A stretch of 64,000 nt of DNA, taken from assembly GCA_025602915.1 (NCBI GenBank), contig JAHLJZ010000093.1:1-64000 (forward strand), read 5' to 3'. The position numbers were made by a program, and so were the translations under genes. The DNA is from Paraphysoderma sedebokerense. Taxonomy: Eukaryota; Blastocladiomycota; Physodermatomycetes; Physodermatales; Physodermataceae. A model generated the notes under the pieces. The model was not told the DNA's origin. It ran no database searches and saw nothing but the letters and a program-made list of their open reading frames with translations. Positions 22,427 to 35,563 of the stretch are shown piece by piece; the first letter of the stretch is position 1; each line of letters opens with the position of its first letter.

Positions 22427-23287
22427 CGAGTTTCTTCTGAATCTCTGTGGGATGAATGTGTGGATAATATGGCAAGATATTTGCAGTCTTAGAAGAGATT
22501 AAATAATATGTATGATACAAGTCGGGGTGGAATGTTGAAGCTGTTCCAACTTGCAAGCGAGGAAGGATTGAATTCATTGAGTTCACAGGAGCAACAATTG
22601 TGCCAAAAGGACGTCCAGCTGACCATCAGAGGCTCACTATGGCACAAACAGATCCAACTATTGTCAATTCCATTTAGATACAATTTCAAGATTACGGTGG
22701 GAATGACAATGAATATGGATATGGGTTAGTGAATTATTAGATGATTGCTAAATCACTTTTTTGGTAAAGGGACAGTGTGACGGGGTGACTCTGAGTAGAC
22801 TTGAGGGGCAGTCGATCGGCGGACTTGGGATGAGGGATTGGTCAGCCATTGTGCAGAGTGATTGTTCGGCTTGACAATAAGCAGTAAGCACAGAGATGCG
22901 GAAATGCGAATCGGAGCTTAGCACAGTGATACTGCAGTGATTCGATGATGCCTAATCATGTTGCAGCATGTACTTTGTATCGCTGTGATGTGGAGAGTAT
23001 ATGGGAGAGTAACTGTGTTTCTGAGCCTTGCTGACTGATGCATCTCCTCTGCTGACAAAGCCCAGATGGATTGTTCGTTGCGCTCCTTCCTCCTCCCCGA
23101 TTGTGGTCCCTCTGCCGTGTGCATTACTAAGAATCATGCTATTACTAAGAATGGCAACACTCCCTCCTCAGCAAATATCTATGATGCCATCGCACTCACA
23201 CTCCTCCTCTTTTAAATACAAAAGACCGTCGTCTGTCTCTCAAAATATCGCAACTCCAACTAATAATCTCTAAACCTTAAAGAAACC
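22427..23287. other. Divergent intergenic region, ATG15 / peroxiredoxin-like gene
   Basis: Shared upstream region of two divergently read genes. C/T-rich tracts (CACACTCCTCCTCTTTTAAATAC, about 23200-23220) precede the plus-strand gene by about 70 bases and may be its core promoter. No open frame here looks real. Confidence 0.4.
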
Positions 23288-24085
23288 ATGGGCAACACAA
23301 CGACAAAAGTCGCAACCCCACTCTCCGCACTTGAAAACATCGCCCTCACATCCACAAAAGATGGTTCGTCCATAGTGTCACAATCTCTCTGGTCCAGTCA
23401 ACCCTCCCTCATCATCCTCCTACGTCGCCCCGGCTGCCTTCTGTGTCGTGATGAAGCTGTCCGATACCACAAATTACGCTCAACCATCGAAAAAGAATAC
23501 GGCATCAGAATGGCTGCCATCGTACATGAAAAGTTGGGCGCAACTGATTTCGCTGATAATTATTGGTGCGGCGATACCTACTTTGACCAAGAAAAGAAAT
23601 TCTTCATGGCCATCGGTGGTGGAAAATTGAGGTGGGGCGGTTACATGGATATTTTCAAACCTAGTTTCCTCAAGAGGTATAAAGAAGCAAGCAGCAATGG
23701 TGTGAAAGGAAACCTTGAAGGAGAAGGAAGGTTCGTACACATCCCATTTGAATCATCCATTTTTCTTCTTCGACAATAATTTTAACTGAACAACTTATTT
23801 AGAATTCTTGGTGGTCTGTACATCGTCGCCCCTGGTCGAGTGATCTACGAATACCCAGAATCAGAGTTTGGTGACCATGTAAGTGACTCCACTATCATAC
23901 CAATTTCTCTTTCTACTGGATATTTATCTAACTCCTTTTTAATCCCTCAGGCTCCGGTAGACGAAGTCATGGAAATACTTAAAAACGTGAGCAACGAATT
24001 TCGAAAAGTAAAGAATGAATCCAACTCCCCTTCCCCGATATCAGTACCAAACGAACAACCAACTCCCGTAGCCCCTGTTTCCTAA
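23288..24085 (+). CDS. Peroxiredoxin-like 2 (PRXL2/FAM213 family) thioredoxin-fold protein
   Basis: Exons 23288-23730, 23803-23878 and 23951-24085 join in phase to 217 residues. The redox motif is RRPGCLLCRDEA, where the CXXC follows the strand LIILL as in the AhpC/TSA-2 family. LGGLYIVAPGRVIYEYPESEFGDH matches the conserved C-terminal part of the family, where a Gly-rich strand is followed by a His. No signal peptide; the start MGNTTTK has a Gly at position 2, so N-myristoylation is possible. The tail (after APVDEVMEIL) is Pro/Ser-rich and variable. It probably acts as a thiol antioxidant or redox regulator; the substrate is not known. Confidence 0.85.
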
Positions 24086-24490
24086 ATCAAATACATTGTC
24101 CATTCTACTTCATCCCTGCATAAAACTACTTCCCCCATTCAAACTTTCAAATGTGATAAATATTTTAGCCATAATCCACCGAGTTGATGTCGCTCTGTTT
24201 ATTCCTTAATCATTGTATGATGTTTGACATATATCGGTTTTAATAGTATTTCCTATCGTGAAACAAAGAATATTAATGAGAAATTTAGTTGAGTGTAAAC
24301 TGCAAACTTCAGCCATTGCAAAAAACACAAATTCATTTGATATACTCTGTAGATTAGCGGTATCTAAAAATCACACGTCCATTTCTATTATATATACAAT
24401 TTTACAGCAACGTTTCTACAATTTCAGATACATAATCCTGGATAAAGCAGATTTAAAAATAAACCAACTAATCTAGTTGTAGTGTAGTTT
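24086..24490. other. Convergent intergenic region
   Basis: AT-rich 3' flank shared by the peroxiredoxin-like gene and NUP42. No gene seen. Confidence 0.5.
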
Positions 24491-26377
24491 CTAACCAACT
24501 CTTACCAACCCAGCTCTCATTTCGGCAGGCGGTTCAACCTCTGGTATCTGTCTATACGTAAACCGAGGTGCTAAAAATGCGGCCTTTTCAGTTTCTGTGA
24601 GTTGATGGTTCGTTGCGGCACCATTACCAGATGATGCTGTGTTTACTGTTTGGCCATTGGTACCTGCAAAAAGTCCGTTCGAAGGATTAGACTGCGGGTT
24701 TGACGTTGCGGAGGGTACAGTGGCACCAAAAGCGGAGGAGGTGGATGTGGATTGACCTTGGGCTTGATTGAATGAGGAGGAATTAAAAACTGAGGCATTA
24801 GATTGAGATGTGGTCGAGAAAGATGGTGTAGCGTTGAATGCAGATTGGCCAAACACTGAATTTGAGTTGGTTTGAAGTTGACTTTGCGATCCAAATACAG
24901 ATGTTGTCGATTGAGGTTGTGTGGGTTGAGTTAAGAACGAAGATGTTCCAAATGCTGGTTGATTTGAGGGCGGAACTTGAGGTTGACCAAATGCGCCAAC
25001 GGTAGTGTTGGATGAGAGAGAAGGTTGTCCGAAAACGGAGCTTGGTTGAGTGGGTTGTGTAGCCTGGGCTTGCCCAAATACCGTGGATGATTGGCCAAAA
25101 GCCGGAGTCTGAGATGGAGTTTGACCGAAAAGTGTAGATGTGGATGACGGTTGTCCGAATACAGTAGACGACGACGGAGCGCTCGATGAAGATCCAAAGT
25201 ATGATGAAGAAGTCGCCACATTGGAAGGTTGACTGCCGAACGTGGAGGAACTAAACGAAGACGATTGCGAGGAATTGGATTTAAGTGAATCAACATATTT
25301 GATTGCTCCGGATGGATCGCTCAAAACTTTTTGCAACTGAGAATTCATATTGTTGGTGTACTCCTGCAATGTCTGATGCTGTAGATTAGAACGAAGGAAA
25401 AGTGGTTTGCAAATCGTCAGAACAAAGACGGGTAAACGACATATAAGATAATTTAAACGGTAAAACATACATATTGTGGGCCACCTCTTGTCTGATAATA
25501 CAAGCATCTGCACTCTTCTTGAGAGAAGTCGGTGCCAGCGATAATATTCGGCTCACCTCTGTCGCCATAAACCGTAAATGGCCACAGTGGTTTTTCAGCT
25601 TTAAGATCCAATTCCAACATCTTCGCCCTCCTAAATGATAGCAATATAGATATGTTAGTTGTAGGTCAAACCGGTTGGCATAAGAAAAATCAGTGAAAAA
25701 CTTACGTTGCATCGTCACCACCTTTATTGATAACAAACTTCTGCTGTTGCTGATTCCCCCCGAATCTATTATTTCCACCGCTATTATACGATCCAAACCG
25801 ATTATTATTCCCGCCAAAATTCGAATTTGAATTGTTATATCGGTTGTTATTGTTGCTATTGTAGCTATTATTATTACCGCTGTTCCCAAACGACGATGAT
25901 GACGAGCCAAATCGATTTCCGGTGTTTCCGCCTCCACTGTTATTACTAAAAGCGCCGAATCTATTTCCGCCACCACTGTTCCCTTGATTCCCGAAATTGC
26001 CAGAACGGTTACCAGAATTACCGAAAGAGTTGCCTTGATTGCCGTTGTTACCACCAAAAGATCCGAATCGATTACCCGAGTTTCCTCCGAACGAATTGTT
26101 GTTATTGTTATTGAAGGAGTTATCATTGAAATTTCTGTTGCCACCTCCACCGAATCTATTATTATTACTATTGTTGTTGTTGCTGTTGTTTCCGAATCCG
26201 CCGCCGTTATTTAGATTCCTCGGATGGTCGAATTTACATTGGTTTCCGAACCTGCAGGAACCCCGCGCATAGTATTGACTGCACGTTTAAGCAATGATTA
26301 CATAGTTAGCAATACATCCAGGTTAACAAAGTCAGAATATCAATCAATACGGGATTAAAAACTTACCAAACCGGCAT
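24491..26377 (-). CDS. NUP42: FG-repeat nucleoporin with CCCH zinc finger, NUP42/NLP1-like
   Basis: Exons 26377-26367 (11 bases), 26278-25706, 25630-25471 and 25378-24491 join in phase to 543 residues. The first exon supplies MPV and two bases of the first zinc-finger Cys. The finger is C-X8-C-X5-C-X3-H (CQYYARGSCRFGNQCKFDH). A long Asn/Gly-rich RFG-type stretch follows, then a folded segment (LELDLKAEKPLWPFTVYGD), an FG-repeat region of FGQ and FGS units, and a C-terminal helix (ETEKAAFLAPRFTYRQIPEVEPP). This is the layout of yeast Nup42 and human NUPL2, which sit on the cytoplasmic face of the pore and bind the mRNA export factors Gle1 and Dbp5. The C-terminal block is likely the Gle1-binding part. 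Confidence 0.88.
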
Positions 26378-26532
26378 ACTGATGGTGGTAATGACGCAAA
26401 CTGAGAACGACGTGATGGAACTCGGGTGGCCATTGTAAAGGGAATTAACCACGTGACTATCGCCATGGCGATTGTTCTGTAAAGAAGACTCCTCATCTAC
26501 CCGCTTATCCAATCGATATTTCAGAAACGACA
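26378..26532. promoter_or_regulatory. Bidirectional promoter with a CACGTG element (NUP42 / J-protein)
   Basis: Only 155 bases separate the start codons of two divergent genes. The E-box CACGTG at 26450-26455, within CCACGTGACTA, lies near the middle. The same 11-base word occurs in the TYMS/PP2C divergent promoter. E-boxes are bound by bHLH factors such as Cbf1 in fungi; use here is inference. Confidence 0.4.
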
Positions 26533-28117
26533 ATGTCACTCCCAAATATGGACCAACCAAGTAGGAATTTCTACCAGATATTGGAAGTGGATAGGGATGC
26601 ATCTAATATAGAAATAAAGCGAAAGTATAGAGACCTCGGTAAGTGCAACATGTTTCCTAATCCTAATTTGTCGAGATTAATTGAATGTAAGATTAACATG
26701 TGAACGGCATTCATACGGTGTAATAGCATTAAAATATCACCCAGATAAGAACCCCGACCCGAATGTTGCGGAAAAGGTAACTACTCTTAAGTTACCCCTC
26801 ATCACTTTTAACAACTGCGGTTGCTGCTTGCTCTCGGGAAAACCGACTCACACCTTTCAATTAATCACTTTTTAATAGTTCAAAGATATTGTTGATGCAT
26901 ACGAAGTCTTAAGTGACCCGCAACTACGTCCCATTTACGATCGTTATGGCGAATATGGCATATCCATGTACAAAGTTGCACCGTTCTTAGTTGAACCTAA
27001 AAAGCTCTTGTCTTCGATATTCGGCGTTACGAGTCTATTCATTTTGTTCATCCTGTTTCTCTCATTTTTGTGCATACGAGTAGATGGGATTGTCAGTTGG
27101 AATTGGGCTTTGGTGTTTATACCGCTATGGATACTGGATGCGGTCGTGATAGCCGTCTCGTTTCTGGGTGCGCTCTTTGCGGGATCAGGGGAGGACGATG
27201 AAGAGGAGGAAGACGTTAATGAGGTTGAAGAAACTGAAGAAGAGAAGAGCAAGAGAAAGGAAAAACGAAAAAGACTGGAGAAGAGAGCGGCTTACATGGC
27301 TTTTGCTATCACAGTTTTATTTACGCTATTTCAAATCTTCATCGTCTTGCATCTCGAATCAGGATGGGACATCTTTGTTACCTTTATTCCATACTTCATC
27401 ATGGAATTTATCTTTTTCGCACTTAATATCTTCCTCTGTTACCATGCAATTAAAGCTTTGTCATCCTCCCCCGAATTCGCTGCTGAACCTCGACAAGATA
27501 AAACGAAAAAGTATCTCTGGATAGTGTATGAAACCTTCGCAACCCAAATCGTACGATTCCTTCAAGTTATTCTGATCATCCTCAAAATCAACAAGACTAT
27601 CACCTCGTCTTGGGGAATTATATTTATCCCTACCTTCGTCTATGGTGCATCAACAGTCATTCTCCTCATCACACTTCAGCTTCTTGCTCGCTTTGTTCCA
27701 TCGCTCTCTGACCCTTCCAGGAAACCGACTCTTCTCCGCGAACTAGCGGTATTCATATTCCAACTTATCTTTTTCTATCTGCCCCTTGCGCTGATCATCG
27801 CAAAATTAGAGGGATCCAATATTTCTCTTGCTGTTAGTATAATACCAATTTGGATCGCACTAAGTCTAATTACCTGCTGTTTGGGAATCTGTTTGCCGAT
27901 AAGTATACTTGTCGCACCACCAGAAGAAATGTCAAATATGATGGGACAAGTTCACCATGATAGATTAATATGTTGGAAAGATGAAGAGTTGGGTGAAATT
28001 AGAAGTGACAGAAATGACGATAGGGCAATTGGGGATCGATTAGGAATTCAAGAAATTAATTTAGACACGAAAACTCATGAAGGACGGCCGAGTGAAGAGA
28101 ATTTGCTGGGGCGATAG
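26533..28117 (+). CDS. J-domain protein fused to a TMEM185-like multi-membrane region
   Basis: Exons 26533-26638, 26727-26776 and 26879-28117 join in phase to 464 residues. The J-domain (about 12-75) has FYQILEVDRDAS, the HPD signature in LKYHPDKNPDPN, and a typical helix IVDAYEVLSDPQLR. It is followed by about eight membrane segments (from about residue 95) in which a TMEM185-like pattern recurs four times: WNWALVFIPLWILD, WDIFVTFIPYFIME, SSWGIIFIPTFVYG and SLAVSIIPIWIAL. A charged loop of Glu/Asp and Lys/Arg (EDDEEEEDVNEVEE, then KSKRKEKRKRLEKR) lies between segments two and three. Such a protein could recruit Hsp70 to an internal membrane. The fusion is clear because exon 3 runs through both parts without a break. 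Confidence 0.85.
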
Positions 28118-28422
28118 TCTGTGATTTCGTACACGTTCAAAATTTAAACCTGCCAATGACTTGCATTATTTATTTACTGTATTTTTGATACATAAAATGT
28201 CGTTGTGCTCTATATATGTCATGAGGTATCATATACGTATTCATTGCTCCGCAAAAGAATGAATGATTGAAGCAACAGGAATAGATCACAAAGTCTTCCA
28301 AGTTCCAAATCAACGGGTCACCAGCTCTGATCATATGATGCGTAAAGTTGGGTGGCGCAAACAGTCCGCCATCGTTCTTAAAAACTCTAGTTGCTTCCAA
28401 ATTTGTTGTAAGAACCGGAAAG

Positions 28423-29401
28423 ATGTCTACAGATACTACCTTACCTGACCCAAATACCTTGTGGACGAAAGATACCGACATGGAGGAGGTTACTGGGGAG
28501 GTTGAAGTTGAGGCACCAGAAGACGAAGTCGAAACAATCCTGGCGATACATCGAAATTTGGTTTCCTTTTGGGCCAAACATTCCTCGTCTTTTATTAAAA
28601 CATAGAATCAGATGACTCCTGAGACAAAACGAAACTTTGTCCGAACCACTTTGATGGAGATACCCGAAAGTCCCACGGATCCATACTTTGTCGTCAACGG
28701 CCAAAAGATGTACAATCACGATCAAATCAAACTTGTACCAGAAATTTTTATCAAAAACTTGGTAGCGAAGACTAACTTGATCGATCTAATGAAAGATTTC
28801 TCTGGGAATAGCATTGCTACATTAGCCAAGAAGGCTTTAGAATTTGTGAGAAAGCAACTTAAAATTAAAGGAATTCTTCGAGTTCCGTTTCCATCGAAAA
28901 GAGGAATTTATTACAATATCGGTCTAAAACAATATAAATTTGGCCAGACATTTCAGATGGGAAATGATGCGAAATCCTTTCTCTCCTATGAGAGTTTACG
29001 AACTATGGGGGATATAGCGGTGTGTATATCACTTTAGATTAAAAACGTCTTTGCATATTTGATTGTTAAACTTAAATCCATTTCGGTGCCTTTAGAACGA
29101 TGTCGAATATCATTTCGTTGTGCAAAAGCTGTGGCATACGATTTTTCCCCTTGCGCAATTAGCGGACGAATTTCGCGCCGAAGTCCTCGGACACGAAGAC
29201 ATAAAGGTTTCCTCACCGGCAGTTGGATGCAGTAATTGCAGGAAAGTAAAATGTGATGACGGCAAGCCCCTAAAATTCTGTCAGCGTTGTAACATAGCTA
29301 TGTATTGTTCCAAAGAATGTCAGAAGGAAGATTGGCCGAAGCACAAGGTTTTATGCAAAGAAGTCACTGGTGGAAGTAGTGCAAAGAAATCAGGAAAATG
29401 A
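28423..29401 (+). CDS. MYND zinc-finger protein, function unknown
   Basis: Exons 28423-28560, 28606-29019 and 29096-29401 join in phase to 285 residues. The first intron is only 45 bases (donor GTTTCC, acceptor CATAG), a multiple of three, with one stop inside, so retention would truncate the protein. The C-terminal MYND finger is complete: CSNCRKVKC, then FCQRCNIAMYCSKECQKEDW, then HKVLC. The region before it (about residues 60-200, with MEIPESPTDPYFVVNGQKMY) is not a SET domain and matches nothing I recognise. MYND fingers bind proline-rich partners. Confidence 0.8.
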
Positions 29402-29934
29402 GGAAGGGACATCAATTTGACATCTAATTCGATTGTCTGTCAAAAGAGTGATTATCTATTATTATTAATCTACCAGTGACGAGTATTCATATTTTCGATA
29501 TAAATCCGGCTATTTGGATCTTCAAAAGTGAGCATTGGACAGCAGAGTTCAGAAATTTATATACAAAGTTCTTATGTTAGATGTAATTCCTGGCAGATTT
29601 AACTTGCAATAAGGGAACGGACACGAGCCGACCTTCCCTATGATTCATTCCGTCGGTCCTCTGACGTCGATAAATTTCAAAAATACAAATCCAGCGCATC
29701 TCTTATTCCATTACCTTTTATGTCTCCTATGATGGTCAATTTTTGCATAGAATCTTTTCGATGGCAGCAATTATCATAATCGCATCATTCTTTGCTCTGG
29801 CGTTTCAGACAGAAATCGCATCGAGTCAGCGCCATCTTGCAAACGCCTTTAAACCCGGTGATCCGGATCTGAAATTTTTCAACAGAAATTTGGAAATATT
29901 TTATCTCATTCTTATTCTATTTTTCGATATTTAA
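29402..29934. other. Upstream region of the MATE gene
   Basis: A short frame at 29743-29934 with a hydrophobic start (MAAIIIIASFFALAF) ends just before the MATE start codon and is probably not a gene. I see nothing else. Confidence 0.35.
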
Positions 29935-32047
29935 ATGGAGCAACCAACATCAGATACCCAACCATTGCTGGCACCGTCAATATTTGATGCGAACTCTCCT
30001 AATTCATACACAGAAAGGTCAGCCGATAAGGTTGCACCAGTCTCAGATTCAAGCTCAATCTCATCCACGGACATCGAGACAATTTCTTTTTCCTTTCCAA
30101 ATATAATCACAGAATGCTCTAAATTGTCAAAGTTAGCCTTTCCCTGCGTTTCTTCGTCAGTTTTAAATTATGCCAGCAAGTTTACAATATCGCTTATGGT
30201 TTGTATCTGACTCTTTTGTCATGTCCAAGCCGTCGAATAATAGTAATCCAAAGTAACCCTTTTGTCCTTGTCAATTATTAATTAGGTCGGCCATATCGGA
30301 CCAACCGAGTTGGCAGCTTGTACATTAGCTGTTATGGTAATTGCCTTTTCTGTCATTCTAGACTCCTAAATGGCTGAGCTCTGACATGAACCAACCCATG
30401 TTACCGGCTCTATGATATCCTCGCTTTACCTATTTGCAGTTTTCGAATGTGTTGGGATACTCTCTTTGTTACGGATTGACAACAGCCATGGATACGTTAT
30501 GTTCTCAAGCCGTCACTGGATCGAGCGATAGACGATACGCCGGGATTATCCTCCAACGGTCAATTCTTATCAACACCACCTTGATGATACCTGTGGTATT
30601 TCTCTGGATCTTTGCATCACCTATATTGCAGGCTTTAGGCCAAGATCCGAAACTGTCGGATATGGCTGGCTCATTCATTCTATATTTATTGCCTGCAGTA
30701 CCGGCGAACCTAATTTGGAACGCGCTGGCGAAATTTTTACAAGCTCAAGGCAAAATGAACCCACCATTTTATATTCTAATGTGTACATTTCCGCTCAATG
30801 TACTGCTACAGTACCTGTTAACATGGCATGAGCCGACTAGTATCGGATATCTCGGGGCTCCACTTGGGAGTGCAATCACGGATTGGGTGGCCATGTTTGG
30901 ACTAATCGTATACGTGACGTTTGTCGATGGATATCAATGCTGGCATCCGTGGACATTGGAGGCCTTTGCCAAGTGGAAACAGTATCTCATGTTGGCCTTG
31001 CCAGGCCTTTTTATGATGTGTGCAGGTATGTTCGTGAAAAATTATGAAGTAACTCTCGACCCTCATATTCATTCACCTTTATCGTATTCCTAGAATGGTG
31101 GTCATTTGAAGCAGGTAAACAATTAAAGGTTTTGCTTTATTTGCTCTATTGCTCACTAGTGTCTCCAACTCTTAGTTGCACTCTTGGCCGGTTTATTCGG
31201 GGAAACAGTACTGGCTGCACAATCCGTCATCCTCATCACCTGCTCACTATTCTTCCAACTATTTTTCGGTATATCCATAGCTAACTCCAATCGAGTGGGA
31301 AATTTCCTTGGTGCAGGCAGAGCGAAGGCGGCCAAGTTCTCAGCCTATACAAGTGTCGGCTTCACTATGGCATTAGCAACTATAAACGGCGTCGTATTGT
31401 TCAGTGTTCGGAATGTTTGGGGTAAGAAGGTTTTCTTAGTACATTATGCAATATCAGATTGTGAATTTATTCTCTTTTTTACGAAAAGGCTACTTATTTA
31501 CCAACGATCAGGATGTCGTTGCTATTGTTGCTAGTGTTCTCCCAATCGCAGCACTGTTTCAAGTAGGTGATGGAGGGGGTTGTGTTTCTGGAGGTTTGTT
31601 ATGCTTCTTCGATCTGTACTAAAAACCATTCATCTGACTGACCGTATGATTCAAAATTTAGGTATCCTTCGTGGATGCGGAAAACAAAAAATTGGCGCCT
31701 ACGCTAATTTGATCGCATATTATATTATTGGACTGCCATTAGGTACATGGACTGTTTGCTTTTAAAAATTGTGAGATTGAAAACTTAACTTATATCACTC
31801 TTATGATTAAATAGGCGCCGCCCTTACCTTCAAACCACTCAACTTACAACTCATCGGTATCTGGACTGGTCTAGCCATCGCGTTATTTGTGACACTATTC
31901 TTTCAGTTTGGATATATTCATTACAAAGTTGATTGGGAGATGGAAGTTGCTAATGCAAGAGAAAGGGTGAACGCAGGTGTCAATGTAGAGTTCGATGTGG
32001 AAGAAGGCGAGGATACTGAAAGTTTGATAAACAGTATACCTGAGTGA
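29935..32047 (+). CDS. MATE-family multidrug/toxin efflux transporter
   Basis: Eight exons (29935-30198, 30286-30336, 30440-31025, 31094-31114, 31176-31421, 31489-31593, 31662-31742, 31815-32047) join in phase to 528 residues. A hydrophilic N-terminus of about 60 residues is followed by 12 predicted membrane helices. Typical MATE blocks are seen: GHIGPTELAACTLAVMFSNV, YGLTTAMDTLCSQAVTGSS, a 21-base exon encoding EWWSFEA, ANSNRVGNFLGAGRAKAAK, and GILRGCGKQKIGAYANLIAYY with GLPLG. These proteins export organic cations and toxins in exchange for protons or sodium at the plasma or vacuolar membrane. Closest in look to the eukaryotic (animal, plant, fungal) MATE group. Confidence 0.93.
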
Positions 32048-32403
32048 GCGGATTAGTACATTGCAAAGCATTTGTTGGACTCCTTCAAGATTTGAAGGAA
32101 TTGACAGAATAACGGTTTCAGCGGCTAGGTTAAGTTGATGACATGCTTTTTTAGTCATATGAAGGTGTAGCCGTTTACTCCATGTTTCACGCGGCAATAA
32201 TTTCCCCCTGTCTAAAACGGAAACGCAGCAGGATTCGAGTTCTTCACAGTCTCGTACGCACTATAGGTGCGAGAGCAAGATGGTTTATTGAAAGAATTCG
32301 ACATTGACTCCGGTAATGTAATCGGATGTTACAGTAGATGTCTAATATTTGTTTGGTGTTTGGCTGTATATACAAGTGAAATAAGCAATATAGTCCATCT
32401 AAT
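32048..32403. other. Convergent intergenic region, MATE / thymidylate synthase
   Basis: 3' flanks of two convergent genes; no further gene seen. Confidence 0.5.
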
Positions 32404-33742
<1,339 letters not shown>

Positions 33743-35563
33743 ATGGGACAGACTCTTTCAGAACCAGTGACCGAGAAACACTCTGCCGAGGGTGGGAACC
33801 ACAGACTCATCTATGGCGCCAGCAGTATGCAGGGCTGGCGAATAAGTATCCTTTTTGTTGTCGTTTCGTACTTTGAGTATAAGCTTTCGTATGCCACAGA
33901 GTACGATTTAAACAGAATGACTTTCATAAGAAGTAATTTTGTTTAAGTGAAAATTGTCAAATCTAACAACACCAGTCATTTCGGCCGTGTGATTTTTCCT
34001 TAATTGTCGCCTCTTGTGTTTTTGTGTTTTGCTGTCATTAGGTATGGAAGATGCGCACACTACGGAACTATCCCTTGGTGGCACGGGTAATGCATTTTTC
34101 GGGGTATACGATGGCCATGGAGGTGTGTATCTGTCGGTTTTCATTGCCTGATTCAAAAATCAACATTGCGTCAACATGACCGGGGTTCATAGTTCAATCT
34201 CGTCGTGTTCAATGATGTCAATTCCCTATAATTGAATTGCTATCCGTTCGGCATATTGGACTCACTGTAAAAATTGAATGATTTCTCATAGGTCAATCTA
34301 TTGCTCGGTTTTCCGGCGCAGAATTACACAATCGTATAGCACGAGATTCCGGTTTTTCAGAGAAAAATTTTAAGGAAGCGATACGCCGTGGTTTTTTAGC
34401 CCTAGACCAGGAGTTGAAAGCTAATCCGGAGTTTGAAAATGATCCGTCTGGTTGTACCGCTGTCACGGCCGTAATAACAGAGGATGATCACCTGTTGGTT
34501 GGAAACGCTGGTGATTCTCGTGCAGTCTTAAGTCATAATGGAACTGCAGAACCAATGTCTCATGATCATAAACCCGTAAACCCCGAGGAAGCGTCTAGGA
34601 TTGTTGCTGCTGGTGGATTTGTTGAATTTGGTCGAGTGAATGGTAATGATGATGTTGTCTTCCTCACATTCTGCTTGCCGTTACGGTTCTTGACAGCGTT
34701 GTTTGTTGTCAACTAGGTAATCTTGCTTTATCACGAGCTATCGGTGACTTTGAATTCAAACAGAACAAAGTATTGCCAGCAGAAGAACAAATAGTTACAG
34801 GTGAATTTTTCATTATTGCGATCAGTAGTATTTTGCCGGATTTCCATCGTCTAATCGTCATTGGCGTCTTAGCTAATCCCGACATACTCGAAAGGAAGAT
34901 GGAGAAAGTCGATGAATTTTTGGTACTAGCATGTGACGGTACGGTTATTAATTTCTCTTTCATGATTCAACCTTCAGCGTTCTATACCATTTGTCGCGGT
35001 TGACGGATCGTCTGATATTTGTTAAAATTGCGATAACTATCGTTCTGACACATTCTATTTCGTTTTCTCGAATGATCCATCCCTTTGCACCTGACTCCAA
35101 TACTCCTCTACGACAATTCTGTCTTCGCCGTGACGCAGGTATCTGGGATTGTATGACAAATCAGGATGTCGTGGATTTTGTCCGGCGCGGTGTTGCGCAA
35201 GGCCACAAACTTTCCCGAATTTGCGAAGATATGATGGATCATTGCTTGGCACCTGATTCTGAACTGGGAGGGATCGGATGTGACAATATGACAGTGATTA
35301 TTGTAGGATTTTTATTCGGAAAGACAGAAGAAGAATGGTTCAAATATGTCAAAGAAAAGTACATTAGCGAACACCCCGACGAAAAATTGGATGAAGCTGA
35401 AGAAACAAGTGGCAATCAAGTCGATGGAACAGCCGTAGGGACTCAAGGATCAAATGCTGATGGAAATTCTTCAAATGAAGAATCTGGAGCTAACGTGGCT
35501 AAAAAAGAATCGGAACAAGCTACTGCTGAAACTAAATCATCGACAGATACTTCATCATCTTAA
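33743..35563 (+). CDS. PP2C-family protein Ser/Thr phosphatase (PTC-like)
   Basis: Exons 33743-33845, 34042-34122, 34292-34642, 34717-34800, 34873-34938 and 35139-35563 join in phase to 369 residues; every intron is phase 1. The full metal-dependent phosphatase motif set is present: [53 protein letters not shown] and [11 protein letters not shown]. The Asp residues in EDAH, DGHGG, CDGIWD and GCDN coordinate Mg or Mn. The start [12 protein letters not shown] resembles Ptc2/Ptc3-type enzymes, which dephosphorylate stress MAP kinases and other targets; the Gly at position 2 would allow myristoylation. The tail after the core is Glu/Ser/Thr-rich and likely disordered. Confidence 0.94.

Noticed and set aside
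22508-23273. Small plus-strand genes between ATG15 and the peroxiredoxin-like gene
   Set aside because: Composition looks random, no domain, and the space is a divergent promoter.
24643-25296. Minus-strand proteins in other frames of the FG-repeat region
   Set aside because: They are frame shadows of the low-complexity NUP42 repeats.
25984-26272. Hydrophobic plus-strand proteins opposite NUP42
   Set aside because: Isoleucine, leucine and valine runs arise from the reverse strand of Asn/Gly codon repeats.
28170-28725. Minus-strand genes overlapping the MYND gene
   Set aside because: They mirror the coding strand of a gene with good splice sites and a full MYND finger.
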